Of a DNA stretch of 64,000 bases, positions 27,391 through 36,297 are shown piece by piece. This DNA comes from Pontiella desulfatans (lineage in GTDB: Bacteria; Verrucomicrobiota; Kiritimatiellia; Kiritimatiellales; Pontiellaceae). The translations under genes were made by a program, and so were the position numbers. The stretch is from NCBI RefSeq assembly GCF_900890425.1, contig NZ_CAAHFG010000003.1, positions 496,001-560,000 on the forward strand. The letters are read 5' to 3'. Every line of letters begins with the position of its first letter. The stretch's first letter is position 1. Below the pieces are notes generated by a model. That model did not search any database. It saw only the letters and a list, made by a program, of their open reading frames with translations, and was not told the origin of the DNA.

Positions 27391-28170
27391 TTATATCTCC
27401 GTTTCCAGTTCGGCTCTAAAACTACCGATTGCCACTTTGCTTTTCAATAAAACAGGAATGTGCCGGTGGTCGGCCGTGCACCAGATGATGGTCTTGCCAT
27501 CCTTGCTCTCCTCGAAAACCCCGCCCACATCCTGGATGTCGGGGATCAGTTTGAGCGCGTCATATTCCCGCCCGTTCACCTTGATCGTCTCGCGTTCAAC
27601 CACCTCGATGCGCGAAACCTTGCAGCGCTTGCCGTCGGTCAATGGGCCTTCCAGCACCGTCCCGACCTCCAGCTTCTGGTTCCGGACAAAATAGAACGCG
27701 GAGAGCGGATCGAGCGTGTTTGCCAGGATCGGGGTGGTTCGCGCATCGTTGCCGAGCGCTTCGTAATAGTGTGCATTCAGGTTTTCCCAGTCGAAATCCA
27801 CCGTAACATGGCGCTTGGTGTTGCCTTCCCGCTGCATCTTGGCATAGCCGAGAGAGCGGCTGACATCATACTCCGCCAGCGAGGAGAGGTCGTTGCGCAC
27901 TTTAAAAATGGCATCCGCCACCTTGCCGGTTCTGGCGGTCATCTTGAAGCTGCGGATTTTCCGTCCGTCCCACTGCTCGTCCGGCAGGACTTCCATGGTG
28001 GCGTGGCCCGCAACAATGAACTGCCACCCCAGGCTATAGGTGAGTTTTTCCCCCGCCTTGAACGCCGGGCTCCACTCTCCTGCAGCCGCCTCTTCCTCCG
28101 CCCGGGAAAACCGTGCGAGAACGGGCAACGCCAGGAGTCTGGCTAGAAAAGATCTTCGGTTTGGCATCAT
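27391..28170 (-). CDS. DUF3108-family exported protein
   Basis: A 259-residue protein. The N-terminus MMPNRRSFLARLLALPVLA has an RR-x-F-L pattern that could be a Tat signal. The mature part fits DUF3108: FKAGEKLTYSLGW, ARTGKVADAIFKVRNDLSS, and YFVRNQKLEVGT. Such proteins are predicted periplasmic or outer-membrane beta proteins often near cell-envelope genes; the biochemical role is unknown. A GAGGTGA site precedes the start. The Dabb gene follows directly. Confidence 0.75.
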   Translation of the reverse strand: MMPNRRSFLARLLALPVLARFSRAEEEAAAGEWSPAFKAGEKLTYSLGWQFIVAGHATMEVLPDEQWDGRKIRSFKMTARTGKVADAIFKVRNDLSSLAEYDVSRSLGYAKMQREGNTKRHVTVDFDWENLNAHYYEALGNDARTTPILANTLDPLSAFYFVRNQKLEVGTVLEGPLTDGKRCKVSRIEVVERETIKVNGREYDALKLIPDIQDVGGVFEESKDGKTIIWCTADHRHIPVLLKSKVAIGSFRAELETEI

Positions 28171-28340
28171 TCAGCTCACCTCTTGAATGGTGCATGGTAT
28201 TCGAATCTTCAAGCCGGTGCAAACCGGTTTTCGGCGGCCGAATTGAAGGTTGCATTTTAGCGGTGCAGCGGTATCATTCGCCCGTTGGCAAAGGACAGTA
28301 GTACTAAATTCAAGCGCCGGAAACGGTGAAGGAGAGCAGT

Positions 28341-28757
28341 ATGAAAGCAACAACATGGCGGAAATTCGCAAGGCGAACCGCAATCATGGCAGCAGGTGCC
28401 TGCTGCCTGGCAGTCCTCACCGGCTGCCCGTGGGACGACGACGATGATGACCTACTCCCAACGCAATGGCAGGTCGAGTGGTATGGAGAGGATGAGGGAG
28501 ACCTCACGCTTGTCCTTGAATGGAGCAACCTGAACAATGTTGGCGACTACGGGCAAAACTACGACGAATACCGTGTCGATATCGTTAGGTCGGGATCCAC
28601 CATCACCATCACCATCGAGGATACCACGGTGGATCCCTTCGTAATTACATTGATGGGTACCATTGCCGACGATGGCCAAAGCGCGGAAGGCACCTATGAA
28701 GGAACCTCCTCGAGTGGCAATGAAATAAACGGTGGCTGGGAAATCTACGCCAAATAA
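28341..28757 (+). CDS. small lipoprotein of unknown function
   Basis: The ATG 28341 follows AAGGAGAGCAGT. The 138-residue protein has a signal with twin Arg (FARRTAIMAAGACCLAVLTGC) ending in a lipobox Cys. It is followed by PWDDDDDDLL, an acidic run that should keep the lipoprotein at a particular membrane. The rest is beta-rich and Thr/Ile-rich (STITITIEDTT), with GTIADDGQSAEGTYEGTSSS near the end, as in small secreted beta-sandwich proteins. I do not recognise a family. A terminator follows. Confidence 0.7.
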   Translation: MKATTWRKFARRTAIMAAGACCLAVLTGCPWDDDDDDLLPTQWQVEWYGEDEGDLTLVLEWSNLNNVGDYGQNYDEYRVDIVRSGSTITITIEDTTVDPFVITLMGTIADDGQSAEGTYEGTSSSGNEINGGWEIYAK

Positions 28758-28780
28758 TCCGTAGTCCTATCCAGGTCTTG

Positions 28781-28806
28781 AGCGGCTCTTGCGGGGGCCG
28801 CTTTTT
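28781..28806 (+). terminator. intrinsic terminator after the small lipoprotein gene
   Basis: AGCGGC and GCCGCT pair around a ten-base loop and are followed by TTTTTG. Confidence 0.7.
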
Positions 28807-28881
28807 GTTTTGGCTCCGCCGTGGTGATTTGTCGGCAGTATTGCACTTTCCCCGCCAACAAATTCTGCTAGGCTCTTTTCC

Positions 28882-29967
28882 ATGTTGAGTCGTTTTGTTT
28901 ATTTATCGATGGCCGCCGGGGTGGCCTGCCTGTTGGGGTGTTCCGAGAGAGGGCCGGCTCCCGTTGTGGAACCGGAAGCGGTTGTGGTTCGTGAATTATC
29001 GGGTTTTCCCTCGTCCACCAGCCTGATGCTGGGCGAATTCCAGGCACAGGTGAAACCCTTGATCAGTATTCCGGTAACCGCCCCGTCGGACGGCGACATC
29101 CTGTTCCATGTCGAGCAGACCCGCCAGATTTTGCCGAAAGGCACGCTCTGGGCGGAGGCCGCGCCGGAACAGATTGCCGGCGAAGAATTGGCGTTGGAGC
29201 TGAATACCCGAAACGAAAAGCTGCGCTTGGAGAGCGAGCTCCAGCTGGCCGAACGCGAGTTGGAACGGGTTGAGTTCATGATGGCCGATCCCGCGCTCCG
29301 GGATCTCCCCTACGAAGACCGTGTTCCGCTTTCCACCAACATTGTCCAGCAGCTGCAGGGGGAATTGGACCTGCTGAAAAAACAGCTGGAATCCTGCGGG
29401 GTGGTGGAGCGGCTGGCCTTCCGGCAAAAGGCGCTGCGCTCCCGGATCGAAATGCCGTTCGATGGCGAGCTCCTGATTTCCCTACCCGTAACGCCCAAGC
29501 GCAAAATGATCCGCGTTGCCGCGAACACGCCGGTCGGCACCATGCGCGATATTTCCGAAATATACCTGCACATCATCATTCGCGACCCGCAAACGGTGGC
29601 CATTCCAACCGATCAGCTGATGGTCGAATTCAAGCGCGATAGCGGCGATGTTTTGCGGGGGCGGTTCCACGATACGCAGATCGTGGAGATGGGCAACCAG
29701 GATGTCCTCGTCTACCGCTTTGGATTCGCGCCGGAAAAATCGGCCGAGCTAACGGCGCTCATCGGGGCCAACCTGACCTGCGATCTCTGGGTGGAGGCCG
29801 GGCAGGCCTTCCACTCGGTTTCAAAGCTCGAGGTGGCACGCATGCTCGGCGGAAACGATTCGTTCGCCGACTGGCGCGAGGTGGTGGAGGAACTCTGGCC
29901 GGGAGCCACGTTGCTGTTCACCGGCCGCACCCATCTGGGCATCGTGGCAAAGGGCGCCGCGGAATGA
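28882..29967 (+). CDS. periplasmic adaptor (MacA/HlyD-like) lipoprotein
   Basis: A 361-residue protein with a lipobox (MAAGVACLLGC). A barrel-sandwich/lipoyl half (about 50-95, VTAPSDGDILFHVEQTRQIL) leads into a charged helical hairpin (about 105-175, LELNTRNEKLRLESELQLAE). The second lipoyl half follows (about 190, SRIEMPFDGELLISLPV), then a beta-barrel region. This is the layout of membrane-fusion proteins. Its last bases overlap the ATPase start (ATGA), so it opens a four-gene export operon. The substrate is not deducible. Confidence 0.75.
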   Translation: MLSRFVYLSMAAGVACLLGCSERGPAPVVEPEAVVVRELSGFPSSTSLMLGEFQAQVKPLISIPVTAPSDGDILFHVEQTRQILPKGTLWAEAAPEQIAGEELALELNTRNEKLRLESELQLAERELERVEFMMADPALRDLPYEDRVPLSTNIVQQLQGELDLLKKQLESCGVVERLAFRQKALRSRIEMPFDGELLISLPVTPKRKMIRVAANTPVGTMRDISEIYLHIIIRDPQTVAIPTDQLMVEFKRDSGDVLRGRFHDTQIVEMGNQDVLVYRFGFAPEKSAELTALIGANLTCDLWVEAGQAFHSVSKLEVARMLGGNDSFADWREVVEELWPGATLLFTGRTHLGIVAKGAAE

Positions 29968-30629
29968 AGACGCTCTCCTGCGAGGACATCACCTTCTCCT
30001 ATGCCCGGAAAGCCCCGCCGGTTTTCGATGGCCAATCGTTCAGCTTCAATCAGGGCATCAACCTGCTTAAGGGCTATTCCGGATGCGGCAAAACGACGTT
30101 GCTCAAGATTTTCGCCGGCTATCTCAAGCCCGAGTCGGGCCGGGTGGTTACGCCAAGCGGCCACAAGCCCACCGCGCCGGAATACCAGCGCAAGGAAATG
30201 AGCTTCCTCTTCCAGCAGTTCAATCTCCTGCCGCTGGCCACCGTGAACCGCAACCTCGAGCTGGCCGGTGAGCTGGCCGGCATGGGGCGCGCCGAGGTGG
30301 CCGAGAAAACCCGCTACTGGATCGAGAAGCTCGGCCTTGCCCCCGTGGCCCACCACAAGGCCAAGAACCTTTCCGGCGGCCAGCAGCAGCGCGCCGCCAT
30401 TGCGCGTACGCTCATCAAGGATGCCCAGGTGCTGCTGCTCGACGAACCCACCTCCGGGCTCGACGACCTCAACACGCGCCTGATTGTCCAGGCCTTGCAG
30501 GAAATGATCGATCGCGAGTGCATCTGCCTCGTGTGCACCCACGACCAACGTTTGGAAAACCTCCCCCATGAAGTTGTTGATTTCAATCGGTTCCTACCTG
30601 TTGAAGGACATCTTTTGGCGCTGGCGTGA
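29964..30629 (+). CDS. ABC transporter ATPase (MacB/LolD-like)
   Basis: A 221-residue ATPase. Walker A GYSGCGKTTLL (about 38-48), Q-loop FLFQQFNLLPLA, signature LSGGQQQRAAIARTLI (about 139), Walker B VLLLDEPTSGLDD and the switch His in VCTHD are all present. The FNLLP segment after the Q-loop is typical of the MacB/LolD/FtsE group. It overlaps the adaptor gene by four bases and the permease gene by 62 bases. It probably powers mechanotransmission through the separate FtsX-like permease. Confidence 0.88.
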   Translation: MKTLSCEDITFSYARKAPPVFDGQSFSFNQGINLLKGYSGCGKTTLLKIFAGYLKPESGRVVTPSGHKPTAPEYQRKEMSFLFQQFNLLPLATVNRNLELAGELAGMGRAEVAEKTRYWIEKLGLAPVAHHKAKNLSGGQQQRAAIARTLIKDAQVLLLDEPTSGLDDLNTRLIVQALQEMIDRECICLVCTHDQRLENLPHEVVDFNRFLPVEGHLLALA

Positions 30630-31695
30630 GCAGCCCGGAAATGTCCTGACACGGTTTGTTGTGGCCTATGCGCTGGTGTTGCCATCGCTTGGGCTGCTTG
30701 GCGCGTTTGCGCTCATGGCCGACAACCTCGAAAGCCGGCTCACGCGCAACGGGATCGACATGCTGTTCATCACCGAGCACGTCAATGCCTCCTCCGACGA
30801 TTTTGTTTCGAGGCAGCGCGCGCCACGCTATGCCCCCCTGCAGGGCCACGGAACCATGTTCCAGTTGCTCCAGCTTTTCGGTTCCGTGCGCACGTCCCAT
30901 GCGGGGGTGGCCCGCGTCGTGGCCTACCCGGATACCGCTCTGCCGTTTCTTGAAAACATGGTTACGGTGGAGGCGCCCATCGTATTCCTGAGCGATGCCC
31001 TGCCGGAGGGCATGCCGATACGCACCGAGATCGACAACCACTATTTCAATGCGCAGGTGCGCCGCCCATCCGGCATGCTCTCGAAGATGTTCCAGCAAAA
31101 CGTGGTGCTGGTTCCCGAGGGAACGCTGCCGCGTCTGGAGACCCGCGGCTTTTCCCGGATCACCCTGTTCAAGGCCGACCGGATCTCCGCGCTGCGCGGG
31201 CTGGAGGAAGCCGTCCGGCTGATGTCGAAGCTGGACAACCAGAACGATTTTGTCCGCAGCTCGCTGAAGCTGCTGGGCGATCTCGACAAGCTGAAGGAAA
31301 AACAGGTCTACTGGCGCTTCGGACTGGCCCTGGCGTCCGGGGGGGTGCTGGCGCTGGTGTTGGGTACGTTGGCCCTGCTGGAGTATCAGCAGCGTGCCTA
31401 TGTGATTGCCCTGCTGCGGAGTTTCGGCATCCGGCGCTGGATGGTCTACGGCATGCAGTTGCTCGAAAGCGCCTTTGTCGTGAATCTCGCCGGCGTGTCG
31501 GCCTATTTCACCTTGGCCTATTTCCAGCAGGTGCTCTACAAATCGTTTGGGCAGCGCACCGGGGCGGGCCTGTCGCTTGAAACGATGGCCTCGGAAATTA
31601 TCGTGATTTTGGTTTGTGTCAATGTCGGCGTGGTCATCAGCACCCTGCCGGCGCTGCATATCCTGAAAAAGGATGTGGGAACGATTTTGAGTTGA
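30568..31695 (+). CDS. ABC permease, FtsX/MacB-like
   Basis: A 375-residue membrane protein with the MacB-type layout. One membrane helix lies near the N-terminus (about 28-52), followed by a large periplasmic domain (about 55-245) and three helices at the C-terminus (about 250-275, 295-320 and 340-365). The start ATG lies inside the ATPase gene and the 62-base overlap is long, but the reading frame and hydrophobic pattern support it. In MacAB systems this domain is fused to the ATPase. Here the two are separate genes, as in Lol and FtsEX systems. Confidence 0.8.
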   Translation: MKLLISIGSYLLKDIFWRWREQPGNVLTRFVVAYALVLPSLGLLGAFALMADNLESRLTRNGIDMLFITEHVNASSDDFVSRQRAPRYAPLQGHGTMFQLLQLFGSVRTSHAGVARVVAYPDTALPFLENMVTVEAPIVFLSDALPEGMPIRTEIDNHYFNAQVRRPSGMLSKMFQQNVVLVPEGTLPRLETRGFSRITLFKADRISALRGLEEAVRLMSKLDNQNDFVRSSLKLLGDLDKLKEKQVYWRFGLALASGGVLALVLGTLALLEYQQRAYVIALLRSFGIRRWMVYGMQLLESAFVVNLAGVSAYFTLAYFQQVLYKSFGQRTGAGLSLETMASEIIVILVCVNVGVVISTLPALHILKKDVGTILS

Positions 31696-31696
31696 T

Positions 31697-33022
31697 ATGG
31701 ATTTTTATAAAACAACGTTAAGATGCGGCGCGGCCGCTTTGGAAAGTGCAAGCCTGATGATGCTTTCGGTAGTCCTGTTGGGGCTTTCCGGTTGCAAAAG
31801 CGTCGAGGAGCGCATCGAGATCCAGCGGGAGGAGGTCGAGGCCCACTATCCGCAAATTTTCACGGATCCATCCCGGCTTCCGGAAAAGGTGTTGGATTGG
31901 GAGACGGCGCTTTCGATGATCGACGGCAACCTGGCGCTACGAACCGCCAACAATGAAATCATCAATGCCGAAGTGGCGATCGACCGCGTTTTCTGGGATC
32001 TCGTTCCGCAGTTGACCATGCAGGGCATCTACAACACCGCCATCAGCGAATTTACGGAACTTTCATCCGACAACTTCAACGGGAACGTGAATGCCTTGTT
32101 CTCCATCCCGGGCTTTGTCCGGTTGCGGATGGACTACTATGCCGCCGTGCTTTCGCACTATGCCGCCACCCAGCAATACGAACTGACCTACCGCGAGGAG
32201 GTGCTCAACCTCTACTCCCTGTTCCGGAAATCCCATTGGAACCGGCAGGAAAGCCTGATCGAAGACCTCGAATCCTCCCACCCGACCTTCACCGAGTCCG
32301 ACCGTCGCGAGCTGGCGTTCGCGCGGAAGCAGCGCGAAAACGAACTCTGGCTGGCGGTGTCCGGGGCGCTGGGCTGCCATTCCAACCGATGGGTGCTGGT
32401 GGGCGACCAGCTCCCTGAAATCGATTATATGCAGAGCGATCCCGCGATTCTCGATACCGACACGTTCGGCGGTTTGTATACGACCATTCAGGCCCTTGAG
32501 CTCGAAGGCGCCCGCCTGCGGGAGTTCGGGGTCAAGTTCCAGTATTGGCCCCAGCTCGATACCCGGGTCTATAGCCCCTCGGTCTACCTCTTCAGTGCGG
32601 GTGATCGCGGTGGTTTCAACTTCGATGCCGAAGATATCCGCTTCGAGGCCTCCGTCAGCATGAAGCTCGATACCAACCTTTCGATCACCCATCAGTTGCG
32701 GGAGACGCGCCGCAGTACCGATTTGCTGAAACAAAAGCTCTATGAAGAGGCCGAGGAACGGGTCAAGGCGTTGGTCGAAACCCGCGATGCCTTGCATTTG
32801 CTCGAGGATCGGATGACGCGGTTGGCGGCCAAGGAATCCCTTTTCGCGAGGTTGGGCAAGCCGTCCACCTACGCCGGATTTGAGATGCTTAATGCGGAGC
32901 GCCTGGAGCTAAAGAAGGAGCGCCTGGCGTTGGAGCGCGAGGCCGATGCGCTCGTCCCCGTCCTCTGGATCGCCGACGATTCCCGCTGGCAGGTCCCCGC
33001 CGAATGGGAGCTAGCCGATTGA
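31697..33022 (+). CDS. TolC-like outer-membrane efflux lipoprotein
   Basis: A 441-residue protein starting one base after the permease stop. The N-terminus has a signal and lipobox (VVLLGLSGC) as in outer-membrane factor lipoproteins. Two long helical regions with heptad-like charge (about 60-210 and 330-425, for example LLKQKLYEEAEERVKALVET) flank strand-rich segments (VNALFSIPGFVRLRMDYYAA; FEASVSMKLDTNLSITHQLR). This matches the duplicated TolC layout. It completes an adaptor-ATPase-permease-outer-membrane channel set. Its 3' end overlaps the convergent nrpR gene by 12 bases. Confidence 0.72.
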   Translation: MDFYKTTLRCGAAALESASLMMLSVVLLGLSGCKSVEERIEIQREEVEAHYPQIFTDPSRLPEKVLDWETALSMIDGNLALRTANNEIINAEVAIDRVFWDLVPQLTMQGIYNTAISEFTELSSDNFNGNVNALFSIPGFVRLRMDYYAAVLSHYAATQQYELTYREEVLNLYSLFRKSHWNRQESLIEDLESSHPTFTESDRRELAFARKQRENELWLAVSGALGCHSNRWVLVGDQLPEIDYMQSDPAILDTDTFGGLYTTIQALELEGARLREFGVKFQYWPQLDTRVYSPSVYLFSAGDRGGFNFDAEDIRFEASVSMKLDTNLSITHQLRETRRSTDLLKQKLYEEAEERVKALVETRDALHLLEDRMTRLAAKESLFARLGKPSTYAGFEMLNAERLELKKERLALEREADALVPVLWIADDSRWQVPAEWELAD

Positions 33023-34018
33023 GGCCAGCTGCTCGCGGAATTCGGAATAGTGGAACAGGCGCCGGAAGTCCACCAGCCCGGAGAGCGCGCGCGATAGCAC
33101 CCGCAGGCCGGTCTCCTCGAAGATCGACATGGGGTTGAGCCCGCCGATGATCACCGCCCCTGCGCGCTGCGGCCCCACCGGTACGCCATGGATCGACTGC
33201 CCGGGATTGCCGAGGAACATCAGGCTGCCGAGCCCGATCGCCTCCAGCCGCGCGGCGACGGCGCGCACCGTTTCGATGCTCTCCGCCGGGAATTCGCGAA
33301 AGCTGGCGCCGATCCGCCCGTTGCCGGAAATCACCGCCCCGATATAGTTGGCCATGCCGCTACGGATGAACACTTCGAGCGGATCGATGGTGGTTCCGTC
33401 GTAGTTGATCACTTCAACAAAGCGGGTGGGGTGGCTGTTCTGCAGCTCCAGCAAGCCGCCAAAGCGCGAGACCGTGGGTACGCCGTGTTTGAGCAACACG
33501 CCATTAAGGGTGATCGAGCAGACCGTGCCAATGCCGACCATGTCGTCCGGTACAACCGTTCCGCAAAAGGTTTCGCCGGGCTCGAACAAGGCCATGAGCT
33601 TGCCCATGGCATACCCCTTGGAAAACACCTTGCCGATGAGCCGCAGGCGTTCGCGGGTGATGTCGGAGGGCTTGACCAGCGAAAGGTTCAGCACCACGTG
33701 CCCGGAGCACGTTGCCGGATCAAAATCCATGCGGTAGGCCATTGTGTCAATTTTGCCGGATAGGAAGCCGATGCGTTCGAGCACCCGCGAGTCGTCGGCC
33801 TCGCGCATGCCGTCGTCGGTGATCCGCCGCCCGCGCCGCCCGAGGTTTTCGGTTAGGCCGTGGTCGTCGAGCTCCAGCAAATAATGCCTTACCGTTCGCT
33901 CACTTATTTCCACTCCCTGCGCCACCAGGATGTCGGTGATGCGGGAGCTGCCGAGCGGGCGTTCGCTGGCACTGAGCACATCCAAAATGGCCAGCCGTTT
34001 CTTTTCGCGTTTATCCAT
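33011..34018 (-). CDS. nrpR: NrpR-type nitrogen regulator
   Basis: A 335-residue regulator. Residues 5-70 form a winged helix (ILDVLSASERPLGSSRITDI, SERTVRHYLLELDDHGLTEN). Residues 80-325 form one NrpR regulatory domain (DUF128), with GYAMGKLMALFEPGETFCGT and GNGRIGASFREFPAESIETV. Archaeal NrpR represses nitrogen genes and is released by 2-oxoglutarate; several family members have two such domains, this one has one. It is divergent from an FMN-type glutamate synthase gene with 134 bases between, so that gene is its likely target. Two CGGCA/TGCCG palindromes lie in the gap. Confidence 0.85.
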   Translation of the reverse strand: MDKREKKRLAILDVLSASERPLGSSRITDILVAQGVEISERTVRHYLLELDDHGLTENLGRRGRRITDDGMREADDSRVLERIGFLSGKIDTMAYRMDFDPATCSGHVVLNLSLVKPSDITRERLRLIGKVFSKGYAMGKLMALFEPGETFCGTVVPDDMVGIGTVCSITLNGVLLKHGVPTVSRFGGLLELQNSHPTRFVEVINYDGTTIDPLEVFIRSGMANYIGAVISGNGRIGASFREFPAESIETVRAVAARLEAIGLGSLMFLGNPGQSIHGVPVGPQRAGAVIIGGLNPMSIFEETGLRVLSRALSGLVDFRRLFHYSEFREQLASIG

Positions 34019-34021
34019 AAG

Positions 34022-34035
34022 CGGCAGAATTGCCG
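34022..34035. promoter_or_regulatory. CGGCA-N4-TGCCG palindrome beside nrpR
   Basis: Five-base arms with a four-base spacer lie four bases upstream of the nrpR start. They share the CGGCA/TGCCG half-sites of the larger palindrome at 34101-34124. Confidence 0.4.
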
Positions 34036-34100
34036 TAAAAGCTTAATTAGATCAAGTATAAATCGCCAATCCATTGCAAAGACTCTAAAAAAAGAGCCTG

Positions 34101-34124
34101 CTTCCGGCAATGGTGTGCCGGAAG
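34101..34124. promoter_or_regulatory. candidate NrpR operator upstream of the glutamate synthase gene
   Basis: CTTCCGGCA and TGCCGGAAG, perfect 9-base arms with a six-base spacer, lie 29 bases before the ATG. Characterised archaeal operators are GGAA-N6-TTCC or GGTA-N6-TACC; here the outer bases are reversed (TTCC...GGAA). Assignment to NrpR is therefore by position. Confidence 0.5.
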
Positions 34125-34152
34125 GGGATGCAACTTAACCAAGGAGAATGCG

Positions 34153-35799
34153 ATGATACATTGGCTTAAGAACAACGATGCGCTCGGAACCACCAACCGC
34201 GGGGTGCCCTGCGAATCAGGACTCTGCACGCTTTGCCGGGCGGACTGTAAAGGCAAATGCGAAACCTGGACATCGTGCCTGGTCGGGCGCAAGTTGCTCT
34301 ATCCGCGCGACTATCCCTTGACGACTGCAGGATCGGCCAATGTCACCTCGTTGGGGGTCGGCTACCAGTCGTTGCGCATCCAGGGCTATGCCTATGGAGC
34401 CAACGGGCTCGGTGAAGGCCTGACCAACGATCCCGACGACTGTATTTTCCCCAACGTCAATGTCGGCACCGAGTTTGGCGGCGAAATCAAGACCAAGTGC
34501 CGCGTCCCGATCATGACCGGTGCGCTGGGTTCAACCTTCATTGCGGCGCACTATTGGGACTCCTTCGCCGCCGGTGCGGCCATCTGCGGTTTCCCGATCG
34601 TCGTCGGCGAAAATGTTGTTGGTGTCGATAAGCAGTCCACGCTCGAAGACGGCGGAATCACTTCCGCCCCGGAGCTCGACCGGCGCATCAACACCTTCCT
34701 GCGCTATTACGATGGCTATGGCGCCATCATCGTCCAGATGAACGTGGAGGACACCCGCAACGGCGTGGCCGAATACCTGGCCGAGAAGTATGGCGACCAG
34801 ATTATCCTCGAGCTCAAGTGGGGGCAGGGCGCCAAGGATATCGGCGGCGAAATCCAGGTGAAGTCGCTCGAATATGCCGAGTTTCTCAAGAACCGTGGCT
34901 ATGTCGTCGATCCCGATCCGACCGATCCGACCGTGAAGGAAGCCTATAGGAACCATGCGGTCACCTCCTTCGCCCGCCACAGTCGGTTGGGGGCGACCAA
35001 TCTCGATAGCCCCGCGCAGGTGCAGGAAGACTTCATGAACGCGGTCGCCTATCTGCGCAAGCTCGGGTTTAAGCGCCTCTCGCTCAAGACCGGCGCCTAT
35101 GGAATGGAAGCGCTTGCCATGTCGATCCGCCTCGCGGCCGATGCCCAACTCGACCTGTTGACCATCGACGGCGCGGGCGGCGGCACCGGCATGAGCCCGT
35201 GGAACATGATGGATCATTGGGGCGTTCCGTCGCTTCCGCTGCATGCGAAGGCCTATGAATATTGCAGTATGCTCGAAGCCCAAGGCATTGAGGTTCCGGA
35301 TATTTCATTCGCCGGCGGCTTTGCTCGGGAAGACCACATCTTCAAGGCGCTGGCCCTTGGCGCGCCGTATGCGAAGCTCGTTTGCATGGGCCGTGCCCCC
35401 ATGATTCCCGGCTATCTCGGCAGCAACATACAAGGGGTCTTCCAGCCAGAAAACCGCGAGCGGCTGCATGGGCACTGGGAAGAGCTTCCGGCCACCGTGA
35501 AAGCGGTTGGAACCTATCCCGAAGAAATCTTCACCGGATGGGAAGCCGTCAAGGCCAAGGTGGGTGCCGACGAAATGAAACACGTGCCGTTCGGTGCCGT
35601 GGCCATGTATGGCTATGCCGACAAGCTTGCCTGCGGCTTACAGCAATTCATGGCCGGCGCGCGAAAGTTTTCGCTGACGGAAATCGCACGCGGCGACCTC
35701 ATGGCGGCCAATCGCGAAACCGCCGCCGAGACCGGAATCCCCTACATGACCGATGCCCAATCCACCAAGGCCGTCGAGATCATGAAGGGACGTTTTTAA
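34153..35799 (+). CDS. FMN-binding glutamate synthase-family protein
   Basis: A 548-residue protein starting after CCAAGGAGAATGCG. The N-terminal 45 residues are Cys-rich (CESGLCTLCRADCKGKCETW), suggesting a metal or Fe-S site. Residues 130-480 form the TIM-barrel FMN/synthase domain of glutamate synthase (LELKWGQGAKDIGGEIQVKS, TIDGAGGGTGMSPWNMMDHW, GAPYAKLVCMGRAP). It lacks the amidotransferase domain, as in archaeal-type GltS. It would make glutamate from 2-oxoglutarate with ammonia or an amidotransferase partner; no such partner is adjacent. The electron donor may be ferredoxin or NfnAB at 60-62 kb; this is inference. Confidence 0.85.
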   Translation: MIHWLKNNDALGTTNRGVPCESGLCTLCRADCKGKCETWTSCLVGRKLLYPRDYPLTTAGSANVTSLGVGYQSLRIQGYAYGANGLGEGLTNDPDDCIFPNVNVGTEFGGEIKTKCRVPIMTGALGSTFIAAHYWDSFAAGAAICGFPIVVGENVVGVDKQSTLEDGGITSAPELDRRINTFLRYYDGYGAIIVQMNVEDTRNGVAEYLAEKYGDQIILELKWGQGAKDIGGEIQVKSLEYAEFLKNRGYVVDPDPTDPTVKEAYRNHAVTSFARHSRLGATNLDSPAQVQEDFMNAVAYLRKLGFKRLSLKTGAYGMEALAMSIRLAADAQLDLLTIDGAGGGTGMSPWNMMDHWGVPSLPLHAKAYEYCSMLEAQGIEVPDISFAGGFAREDHIFKALALGAPYAKLVCMGRAPMIPGYLGSNIQGVFQPENRERLHGHWEELPATVKAVGTYPEEIFTGWEAVKAKVGADEMKHVPFGAVAMYGYADKLACGLQQFMAGARKFSLTEIARGDLMAANRETAAETGIPYMTDAQSTKAVEIMKGRF

Positions 35800-35922
35800 A
35801 GCGGCAGGGAAAACCGATGACGTGGAGTGTTCGGTTCCTCCCGAACATTCGCAGTATCGGGCCGTGCGCCAGATGCAACCCGCCCCACCATGTTGATGGC
35901 TACGGTTTCATTTGCTGAAAAG

Positions 35923-35951
35923 AACGCGCTCCGGGGCGTCCGGAGCGCGTT
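35923..35951. terminator. strong bidirectional hairpin terminator
   Basis: AACGCGCTCCGG and CCGGAGCGCGTT, perfect 12-base arms with a five-base loop, lie between the glutamate synthase gene and the convergent ArsR-type gene. The minus strand continues with CTTTTC. Confidence 0.75.
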
Positions 35952-35966
35952 GTTGTACGGCGCTTT

Positions 35967-36242
35967 TTAGCCTGCAGCGATCGTCAGCAATGTTTTTGCC
36001 AAGGGATTGTTGGGTTGGGCTGAATAGTACACCCATTTCCCGCTCGGGCGCGATGTGATCAGTCCGCGGGAGTTCAGCGTTCGTAATTGGGTGCTGGCAT
36101 AAGCTTCCGCAATGCCGACTTTGCTTCCCAGCATCGCCACGGTGCATTCATTGCATCGCAAGAGTTCACGCAATAGGTTCAAGCGGGTGTCATTTGCGAT
36201 CACCCGGCATGTTCTCCATAGGGTGGGTCGTAGCGTTTGCAT
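35967..36242 (-). CDS. ArsR-family winged-helix regulator
   Basis: A 91-residue protein beginning MQTLRPTLWRTCRVIANDTR. The core ANDTRLNLLRELLRCNECTV, AYASTQLRTLNSRGLITSRP and GKWVYYSAQ is a typical ArsR dimer fold with the recognition helix at about 50-65. There are Cys residues at RCNEC and RTC, but no clear ELCVCDL metal site. The ATG at 36242 has no ribosome-binding site. A GATAAT -10-like box lies nine bases upstream, so the mRNA may be leaderless. Two palindromic operators directly upstream suggest autorepression. Confidence 0.75.
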   Translation of the reverse strand: MQTLRPTLWRTCRVIANDTRLNLLRELLRCNECTVAMLGSKVGIAEAYASTQLRTLNSRGLITSRPSGKWVYYSAQPNNPLAKTLLTIAAG

Positions 36243-36252
36243 GTGCAATCTA

Positions 36253-36278
36253 TTATCACACCTTGTGAGGTGTGATAA
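36253..36278. promoter_or_regulatory. operator site 1 of the ArsR-type regulator
   Basis: TTATCACACCT-TGTG-AGGTGTGATAA, perfect 11-base arms, starts 11 bases upstream of the ATG and overlaps the GATAAT -10-like box. It shares its half-site with the sites at 23.9 kb. Confidence 0.7.
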
Positions 36279-36297
36279 CCAAATTGATCAACAATAT

